Part shown: piece by piece, positions 55,219-64,000 of the stretch | How the letters are laid out: the number at the start of each line of letters is the position of its first letter | How positions within the stretch are numbered: the first letter of the stretch is position 1 | NCBI RefSeq assembly: GCF_011386835.1 | Contig: NW_027053007.1 | Coordinates: 1-64,000 of the forward strand | Length of the DNA: 64,000 nt | Direction of reading: 5' to 3' | DNA from: Chrysemys picta bellii | Taxonomy: Eukaryota; Chordata; Testudines; Emydidae | Notes under the pieces: generated by a model | What the model was told of the DNA's origin: nothing | The model's input: only the letters and a program-made list of their open reading frames with translations | Database searches by the model: none | Position numbers and translations under genes: made by a program

Positions 55219-57485
55219 GTAACAGCATATTACAGGAACAGACGTCCAATATGACTCCAATTTCCGGGAACTCGTCTCTTGCAACAGTGTTGAATTTGCC
55301 TTACAAAGAAGGCTTGTGTCCAAAGTCACCCCCCCAAAGCCGTCCTTTTTATACCCAACCTGTTTACACGGAAAGAGGTACTGTATGCATCCTCTGAGGC
55401 TAGTCTTCACCTCCCATCTTTCTACCTTGTTTTTCTGGTACCACGCGGTACCCCTTGTTCTGGACTCAGGAATTCCAGGTACCAAGAGCGTGATGCACCT
55501 CCTAGGCTTGTCCCATATATATTGTCCTTATCTTTGGGACACTCCAGTGAGAGTAACTCCCTGCCTGTTACTACGGTAGAACACCCATATGTGCTGATCC
55601 TGACTGTTTTCCTGGCTAATGCAACGTGTTATGGGATACTTAGCATAGGTGAATAAGACTATAGGAAGAGACAGGCCACCTTTCCAGGCCATGTAACTGC
55701 TAGTGGAGTATATACAAATAATGCTAAATGCATTAAGCACATACTATCCATATTAATATATTTAATGTGAATCATACCTATTGATCATCTGATATATTAT
55801 ATTAGCCCGGCATATATTGGTGAACACTCCAGAAATAGATTTAACCCCCACCTAATTCAGCTAGTCCTAATGACCCAGATCCAATGACCTCACCCCTCAT
55901 TACAGTGCCTATAACCCCATCGAGAGCTGCCAAGCCTGTGTTAGCTTCATGGCAGAGACGCATTCTGTGTGGGACTCTCATGATGGGCACAAACACGGCA
56001 CATACAGCATTATGTTCTGCCAGCCTGGGAACTTATCGGATGACCCTGGTGGTAGACAGCGGAACAGGATGAGGAGGAGAAATACTTGACAGAAATAAAA
56101 ACTAAATACATGTTTTAAAAATGTTATACACAGAAATAAGCAACAGAGAAAGAGAGCAAGAGGGAGATATGTCTCCTGGCCCCTGTCTATGGACCAAATT
56201 TTGCTAATTTACCCCACTGTGATTCTGGTGTAAATCCAATGAAGTCAATTCTTTCATTAAGAACGATTATTACTGTAGTAATATTTCGGAATCCCAGCTT
56301 TGTGCCCCTACAGAAATCTGGCTCAACCAGCTACCTGGAAATTCCCCTGGTGCACTGGCTCTATGTTACAGCCCCAGGCACAGTGGGCATTCCCAGAGGT
56401 GAGTGTTATGGCCAAAGTACTCCTACACTCTGGCTATTGCCAGCTGCTGGAATGGTCCCTTGAGGCTATGGACAGTTGAGGATGAATCAGGGAAGACTTT
56501 GGGCTGCTCTGCTTCCAGGGACCAGACTGACCCGCAGTTATCCCCTGGGATTCAGCAGCTGTGAAAGTGGTGGAAAGCCATCTGGGACCCCTCCACGCTC
56601 TGGTCTCATAGTGAGCCCATCTCGGATGAGCCCATCTCAGCCAGCCCCGGGAATCTGGCCCAGTAAATCTAAGGGTGTTTCAGTGAGTCTGGATGGAGTC
56701 TCAGTTGGTGCAATGTGAGCACTGGAGGGAGCAGAGGAAATTGCACGTTACACCAATGTAGTGTCTGCCTAGGTGTAAATTCTAGCTCGAGGAGACATAC
56801 CCGGGTTTGCTCTGACCCAGCTGGTATGCCAAAAATTGATGTGTGGCTGTGCTTGGGCAAGTAACAGGAGAGACTCCCTGCCCCAACTACGATCCCATCC
56901 AAGACCACAGATACGCACTCAGGGCAGCCAGCCCCTCCGGTATCTATGGTGACACTTTTATTTCTAGCTAGAGAAGAGCTAGCGCGACTATGTCTTCTCG
57001 AGCTGGAACATTCACCTTCCAGCCCCAGCGCAGACAGACCCGTGGGCCCCTCTGGACTCTCCTAGCCCCACCCGAGTTCAGCCCATGGACTTTGTTCCAC
57101 TCACCCAATGGATAAACATCACCTCGGTTTCCCATGATGGCTCAGACGCTGTCAGGGCAGGTCGAGTTCTGAGGATTCTGAACTTTGCAGCCTCCTTATC
57201 TCGGAGAAATTAGACAGGAAGCCAAGTCGACTCATGTCCTGTTGCATTATATCGTATCAACTGACAGTACTGAACACAGCAAAGCACTGTCTTCTCAGCA
57301 TGCCCTGCTCTCCTTCCTTCTGCCCTACCACTTCTCCCAGCCCCATAACCATTTACCTTGCTGAGTACCTGATACCCTATGGGGGAAACTGACCACAGTG
57401 AAGAGGGCCTAGCATCACTTCACAGAATCACAGAAATGTGGAGTTGAAGGGATCCCAGGAGGTCAAACAATCCATCCTCATGCGC
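55213..57485 (+). repeat. Inverted-repeat left arm, second unit
   Basis: Direct counterpart of 8,490-11,040, and inverted partner of about 60,937-63,180. It lacks the palindromic MITE and most of the CR1 fragment. Confidence 0.7.
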
Positions 57486-58514
57486 TGAGGCACGCTAAGA
57501 TGGTGCAGCTGTAATGCCTAAGTCACTTTCTGAGCAGTAGCTCTTCTTAACAAAAACCAAACAGAAGAACAGATCTTCATCCAGATCACAGTGCGGCTCC
57601 CTATGCGTGAGATGGTGCTGTCCAAGTCTCAGCTGTGATCATAGCTCTTGTCTGCAGCTGTCGTCTTGGAGACGCAGACAGAACATCAGACCTGGTCCAG
57701 GCGGTGCCGTAGTAACAGGGTTAACACAGGAAGAAGATGAAAGAGGCGACTAATGACTATCAATGCTTGACGGTGTCAGAGAGTGGGATGTGGGTGGTCT
57801 AGTGGTCAGAGCAGGACCTGGCAGCCAAGAACTGGAGCTGTGGGTCAGAGCCAGGGGCCAAATGCCAGCGCCAAGGGTCAGAGCCAGGGGCAGGAGCCAA
57901 GAGTCGGAACCCAGGATCAGAATTGGGGTCGGAGCCGAAGCTGGAGATGAGGAATCGGAGCTGAGGGTCAGAACCAGGTGACCTGGAGAGATGCCAGGCA
58001 GGAGCTGGGCTGGACCAAGTCTGGAGCTATCATAGCTGTGGGCAAACGCTTTGAGCAGCTACTGAACTGCTACTTCTGGGCTTAAGAGCCGGTCTGCTGA
58101 CCCTTCCCACCAATCAGGCAACTTGGTACAGGCCAGCTGCGCTTGTTAGGTTACCTGGAGACTGGCTCTGCTTCAAGCCCTGATTCCTGACAGATGGTCC
58201 TTGTGGATGATCCCATATAGCATGTTCTTCTGACCAGAATCAGCCATTGAGGTTTAAATCAGCCCCCGCGCCCCAGGCTACTCCAGCCCCCAACGACGCT
58301 GGTGTAGTATCTGCCAATGAGGTTCCCTGAGGGCCCCATTCCCAGGTGGGACACAGCAGAGAATGGGGGCCAAAGCTGGTTAATTACATTTCAGCCTGAA
58401 ATTTACCAACAGTTTCAAACCTGGATAAATGCTCTACTCGGCTTCTGAGCAACTGGGGGATGGAAACAAAGCAATAGGTTGAGACATATAGATTGACCAC
58501 GGGAAAATACTCAC

Positions 58515-58631
58515 TCGGGTCTGACAAGCATCTAAGCCGTTTGTATGCAGCCGTCCATTTAGTGGGGTCCTTAGGCTTCTGAAGGGTTCCAGGGACATGG
58601 TAGAACAGTCCCACCCCCGGTCCAATAGCCT
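58515..58631 (-). CDS. Exon-like unit of unknown origin
   Basis: On the minus strand a CAG acceptor is followed by 117 bp (phase 1-1) and donor GTGAGT. It encodes AIGPGVGLFYHVPGTLQKPK, then DPTKWTAAYKRLRCLSDPS, which looks like real protein rather than noise. It lies in 58,230-58,715, which has no match in the other unit. I do not recognise it; it may be an exon of an unknown gene, a gene fragment or part of a retroelement. Confidence 0.3.
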
Positions 58632-58714
58632 CTGTATTATTGAGGAGGATGAAAGTCTCAGGGAAGGAGAACATCAAACCGGAAGAGAGGGAAACAATCC
58701 CATAGTTTGGACCA

Positions 58715-59335
58715 TAGAATAATAGACTATCAGGGGTGGAAGGGACCTCAGGAGATCAACTAGTCCAACCCCCTGCTCAAGGCAGGACCAATCCCCAACT
58801 AAATCATCCCAGCCAGGGCTTTCTCAAGCCTGACCTTAAAAGCCTCTAAGGAAGGTGATTCCACCACCTCCCTAGGTAACCCATTCCAGTGCTTCAACAC
58901 CCTCCTAGTGAAACAGTTTTTCTTAATATCCAACCTAAATCTCACCCACTGTAATTTGAGACAATTACTCATTGTTCTGTCATCTGCTACCACTGAGAAA
59001 AGTCTAGATCCATCCTCTTTGGAACCCCCTTTCAGGTAGTTGAAAGCAGCTATCAAATCCCCCCTCATTCTTCTCTTCTGCAAACTAAACAATCCCAGTT
59101 CCCTCAGCCTCTCCTCATAAGTCATGTGCTCCAGCCCCCCAACCATTTTTGTTGCCTTCTGCTGGATTCTTTCCAAGTTTCCCACATCCTTCTTGTAGTG
59201 TGGGGCTCAAAACTGGACTAAAAACTCCAGATGAGGCCTCACCAATGCCGAATAGAGGGGAATGATCACGTCCCTCCATCTGCTGGCAATGCCCCTACTT
59301 ATACAGCCCAAAATGCCATTAGCCTTTCTGGCAAC
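58715..59335 (-). mobile_element. CR1 LINE 3' fragment, second unit
   Basis: Counterpart of 13,574-14,215: [18 protein letters not shown] and [20 protein letters not shown] on the minus strand. Confidence 0.82.
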
Positions 59336-60690
59336 AAGAGCACTCTCACACTGAGGATACCTCTCCAGGGGAGGGAACTCCAGTTATTGATAAGAGACAG
59401 GTAATAGTAAGGGGGATTCAATCATTAGAAACAGAGATAGCTGGGTTTGCCGTGACCGGGAGAACCGCGTGGTGACTTGCTTGTCTGGTGCGAAGGTTGC
59501 GGATCTCTCAAGACAGCTAGACAGACATATATGTAGTGCTGGAGAGGAACTGGTGGTCATGATACATGTAGGTACCAGTGAGATAGGGAAGGATGGGAGG
59601 CTAAATTTAGGCTGCTAGGTTAGAGATCGAAATCTAGGATCTCCATGGTAGCATTTTTTTGAAATGGCCAGTTAGACAGGCAGAACTGCAGAGTCTCAAT
59701 GCATTGATGAGATGATGGTGTAGGGAGGAGGGGGGTAAATTTATTCGGAACTGGGGAACCTTTTGGGAAAGGAGTCTACAGGAAGGATGGGCTCCACCTT
59801 ATCCAAAATGGAACCAGATTGCTGGCACTTAAAATTAAAGAGGTCATAGAGCAGTTTTTAAAGTAAGGGTTGAGGGAGAGCCGACATGTGAGGATGGAAG
59901 CTGATAAAATACAGGTAGAATCTGATGAGAAACAGTCAAATGAAAATGATCCCATTCAATTACATCATGTAATGACAGAGAGATAAAAAGTGACAAGTTT
60001 TTACAGTGCTCATATACCAATGCTAGAAGTCTAAATAATGACATAGGTGAACTAGAGTGTGTTGTATTAAATGAGACTATGGATATAATAGGCATCATAC
60101 AAACTTGGTGGATTGAGGATAATCCATGGGACACAGTAATACCAGGGTACAAAATATATCGGAAGGACAGAACAGATCATGCTGGTGGGGGAGTGGCACT
60201 AGAAACATTGAGTCAAATGAAGTAAAAATCTTAAATGAACCAAACTGTATGATGGAATCTCTATGGATAGTAATTCCATGCTCAAATAATAATAATAATA
60301 TAGCAGTAGGGACATACTACTGACCATCTGACCAGGATGGTGATAGGGACTGTGAAATGCTCAGGGAGGTTAGAGAGGCTATAGCAATAAAAAACTCAAT
60401 AATAACGGGGGATTTCAACTAGCCCATTATTGACTGGGTACCTGTCACCTACGGCGGGAGCCAGAGATAAAGTTTCTTGCCACCTTAAATGAGTGTTTCT
60501 TGGAGCAGCTAGTCCTGGAACCCACAAGAGGAGAAGCAATTCTCGATTTAGTCCTAAGTGGAGCACAGGATCTCGTCCAAGAGGTGAATATAGATGAACT
60601 GCTGGTAATAGTGACCGTAATATAATTACATTTACCATCTCTGGGTGGGGGGAATGCTACAGCAGACCACCACGGGAACATTTAATTTCA
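59336..60690 (+). mobile_element. CR1 5' part (esterase/endonuclease), second unit
   Basis: Counterpart of 14,216-15,560, with the same broken esterase region (VVTCLSGAKVADLSRQLD) and endonuclease motifs. At about 60,690 it jumps to DNA equivalent to 15,750, lacking about 180 bp. Confidence 0.72.
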
Positions 60691-60849
60691 GACTAGAGTA
60701 GGGCTCCTTGGTCTCCAGGCTCTACGCCCGCTTGGGCCAGTGAGCCACGTTCGTGGCTGTGCTTGCAGCAATCTCAGGCTCCCACTGCACCGGGATCAGC
60801 TTGACCAGGAGTGGGGTGGGTCAGAGAGGGGATGTGACTGTTCTCTACT

Positions 60850-61370
60850 CGGCGCAGGAGAAACATGTCCAGGTTTGGATGCTGCACTTCAGGAAGGATG
60901 AGGACAAATGGTACAGTCCAGAGGAGAGCAACACAAATGATCAGAGGTTTAGAAAACATGACCTGTGAGAAAAGGTTGAAAGAATTGGGCATGTTTTGTC
61001 CAGAGAAGAGTCGGCTGAGGGGGGACAATCTGCAAATATGCAAAAGGTCGTTATAAAGAGGAGTGTGATCAGTTGGTGCCCATGTCCACCAAGGGTAGGA
61101 GCAGAAGGAATTGGCTTAGTTGGCAGCAAAGGAGATTTAAGTTAGATATTAGGAAAAACTTTGTAACTCTAAGGATGGTTCAGCACAGGAACAGGTGACT
61201 TAGGGAGTTTGTGGAATCCCTGTTATTGGGGGGGTTTAAGAACAGGTTGGACATACACCTGCCAGGGATGTTCTAGGTGCACTTGGTCCTGCCTCAGCGG
61301 GTGGGGATTGATTGTTTGACCTCCAGCGGTCCCTTCAATTCCCCATTTCTGTGATTGTGTGATGTGGTGC
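60850..61370 (+). mobile_element. Old CR1 3' fragment, uninterrupted
   Basis: Reads through the place (~61,125) where the left unit has a 1-kb CR1 insertion. It gives the pre-insertion state. Confidence 0.75.
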
Positions 61371-63180
61371 TAGGCCCTCTGCACTGTGGTCAGTTTCCCC
61401 CATAGGTACTCAGCAAAGTAAATGCTGATGGGGCTGGGAGAAGTGGTAGGGCAGAAGGAAGGAGAGCAGGGCATGCTGAGACGATGGTGCTTTCCTGTGT
61501 GCAGTGCTGTCGGTTGAGACGATAACATGCAACAGGACATGAGTCGACTGGGCTTCTTGTCTAATTTCTCGAAGATAAGGAGGGTACAAAGCTCAGAATC
61601 CTCAGAATTGACCTTCCCTGACAGCGTCTAAGCCACCGTGGGAACCCGAGGTCAGGGCCGGCTCCAGGCCCCAGTGTAGCAAGCAGGTGCCTGGGGCGGC
61701 CAGTGAAGAGGGGGCACGTCCGGCCGTTCGGCGGCTATTCCGGGGCGGGCGAATTGCTGCTGTAGAATGAAGCAGCAGTAGAGCTGCCGCCGCTTGCGAT
61801 TGCGGCTTTTTTTAAATTTTTTTTTTGCTGCTTGGAGCGGCGAAAACGCTAGAGCCGGCCCTGCCCGAGGTGCCGCGTATCCATTGGGTGAGTGGAACAA
61901 AGTCCATGGGCTGAACTCGGGTGGGGCTAGGAGAGTGCAGAGGGGCCCATGGGTCTGTCTGCGCTGGGGCTGGAAGGTGAACGTTCCAGCTCAAGGAGAC
62001 GGAGTCGCACTAGCTCTCATGTAGCTAGAAATAGAACTGTTGCCATGGCGGCAGGAGGGGCTGGCTGCCCTGATTTGTACCTGTGGTCTTGGACGGGATC
62101 GTAGTCGGGGCAGGGAGCCTCTCCTGTTACTTGCCCAAATGCGACCATGCTTCTATTTCTAGCATGCCACTGGGTCAGAGCAAGCCTGGGTATGTCTCCT
62201 TGAACTAGAATTTACACCTAGGCCTACGCTACATTGGTGTCACCTGCAATTTCCTCTGCTCCCTCCAGTGCTCACCTTGCACCACCTGAGACTCCATCCA
62301 GATCCACTGAAACACCCTGAGATTTACTGGGCCAGATTCCTGGGGCTGGCTGAGATGGGTTCACTATGAGACCAGAGCATGGAGGGATCAAAGATGGCTT
62401 TCCACTGCTTTAACAGCTACTGAATCCCAGGGGATAACTGCGCATCAGTCTGGTTAATTCTATCTCTGAAGTGTTCACCCATATATGCCAGGCTAATATA
62501 TCACATGATCAATAGGTATGATTCAAATTACATATAGTAATAGGGATAGTATGTGCTTAAGGCATATAACATTCCATTGTATATACTCCTCTAGCTGTTA
62601 CATGGCCTGTAATGGTGGCCAGTGTCTTTCTATAGTCTTGTTCACCTATGCTATCCTATGATATCTTGCATTAGCCAGGAAAACTGTCAGGATCATCACA
62701 TGTGGGTGTTCTACTGTAGTAACAGGCAGGGAGTTACTCTCACTGGAGTGTCACAAAGATAAGGACAATATATATGGGACAAGCCTAGGAGATGCATCAC
62801 GCTCTTGGTACTTGAAATTCCTGAATCCAGAACAAAGAGCTAAGGGGTACCGCGTGGTACCAGAAAAACAAGGTAGAAAGATGGTAGGTTAAGACTAGCC
62901 TCAGAGGATGCATACAGTACCTGTTTCCGTGTAAACAGGTTGGATGTAAAAAGGACAGCTTTAGGGGTGTGACTTTGGACACAAGCCTTCTTTGTAAGAT
63001 GAATTCAGCCCTGCTGCAGGAGACGTTCCCGGAAATTGGAGTTGTATTGAACCGTTGTTCCTGTAATATGCTGTTACTGAGTATTAGCAATAAACCACAC
63101 TGATATTGGTTATTTGGGCATATTGCATAATGAACCAAAGTGTGGTCGAGCAATTGACCATACGGTTTACCAACAGAAGG
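60937..63180 (-). repeat. Inverted-repeat right arm, second unit
   Basis: Direct counterpart of the right arm at 15,995-19,275 without the young CR1, and inverted partner of 55,213-57,485. Confidence 0.7.
61653..61863 (+). mobile_element. hAT-type MITE, second unit
   Basis: Same insertion as 17,705-17,948, with CCCGAGGT on both sides, and about 35 bp deleted inside. Confidence 0.85.
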
Positions 63181-64000
63181 CAAAACCCAGAATCTTCAGA
63201 ACTGGAAAGGTTTACGGGCCGCATGTCCCAGCTAGAGTGAATGGGCAGAGCTCCACTGAAGTTACGAGAGTGATGCCAGTTTACACCCACTGAGGATCTG
63301 GCCCTCTCCGTGTGTGAGGTTTAGTCCCTGTATGTTCATTTGTCCATTCAGTCTCATCCCCTCTGTTCACGGGGTTCTAGTTTGCCACTAGACACACTGT
63401 CTTTTACATGATTCCTCCTTCTGCTGCGTCTCACTGAGTCGTATCTGAATGGCGTCACTAGGTCTCGCCCTCTATTCAAGGGTTGGTGGCGCAGACAGCA
63501 GTAACTGGAGGACTAGAAGGCTGGCCGAATGGGGGTGGGGTGGGATTGAGATGTATTGGCACAGCTCTGCCTGGGTGCGGAGCTCAGGACTGGGATCGAG
63601 ATTGAGGGGCACCACAGTGACGGTGGTTGGGGGGAATCCCAGGGCTACAATAGCCGGGGCTGTGGGTCAGGATTGAGGGTCATCAGCAGAGCTGTGGAAA
63701 TGAGGATGCCCAGGACAGAAATGTCGGGGTGGGGTCAGGATACAGACCATTAGCAGAGCTGTCCTGCAATGGGAGTCGAGGTTGGTTGCCAGCGCCCCCT
63801 GGAGGTGATCAGCACCTTGCAGGAGCAGGGCAGTGCCGGGCAATACAACAAAAGACATTGCCTAACTAGGGTGTGGCTTTCAAACTGCCTCGGTGACTTC
63901 GGAGGAGAGCTGTGCGCACAGCAGAGTTTTTGGGGCGCTGGCCAAACTGAGAAGGAAATTATTTCAGATCCAGCTGAAATGAAAATTTTTCGATTTTCTC
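63181..64000. other. Intergenic DNA shared with 19,276-20,070
   Basis: No gene seen. The match to the left unit continues to the last base, so the duplicated block extends beyond the window. Confidence 0.6.

Noticed and set aside
1..64000. tRNA or rRNA genes, CRISPR arrays, bacterial operons
   Set aside because: None seen. The window is eukaryotic, with spliced genes and retroelements.

Overview
The window is vertebrate nuclear DNA, most likely from a turtle. Genes are split into short exons with GT-AG introns. The non-coding DNA is full of CR1 LINEs, PIF/Harbinger transposons, hAT-type MITEs, a Penelope-like element and solo LTRs. The species call is an inference from this repeat mixture; a crocodilian is the main alternative.

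The main gene runs leftwards from about 49.4 kb (promoter candidate near 52.77 kb) to about 27.2 kb. It encodes an adhesion G-protein-coupled receptor of the ADGRE (EMR/CD97) family. Seventeen exons join with matching phases and give 888 uninterrupted codons: end of a signal peptide, one non-calcium EGF domain, four calcium-binding EGF domains, a defective fifth one, a stalk, a GAIN domain ending in an intact GPS cleavage site, seven membrane helices and a cytoplasmic tail. The start-codon exon and the terminal exon were not resolved. The 7TM part most resembles ADGRE1, while the first EGF domain recalls ADGRE5/CD97.

Positions 1-2,553 hold the first exons of a second, paralogous ADGRE gene in the same orientation, continuing off the left edge. 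The flanking DNA is also duplicated: about 1-20,100 matches about 47,000-64,000 as a direct repeat interrupted by insertions and deletions. The window is therefore part of a tandem ADGRE array with one gene per roughly 44-50 kb unit.

Layout: 0-2.7 kb, 5' end of the left gene; 3.2-6.7 kb, dead Harbinger element with two convergent ORFs; 7.6-19.3 kb, a large inverted repeat enclosing CR1 and Penelope-like DNA; 20-27 kb, gene-free DNA with a Harbinger fragment, MITEs and two solo LTRs; 27.2-49.4 kb, the complete receptor gene; 49.5-52.7 kb, repeats inside its first intron; 53.2-64 kb, the second copy of the Harbinger element and inverted-repeat region.

Notable points are a recent tandem amplification of an EGF exon with its introns (43.8-46.9 kb), two clusters of CTCF-like motifs around a GAIN exon (35.1-35.8 kb), a conserved large inverted repeat, and a set of insertions present in only one duplicate that order the events after duplication.
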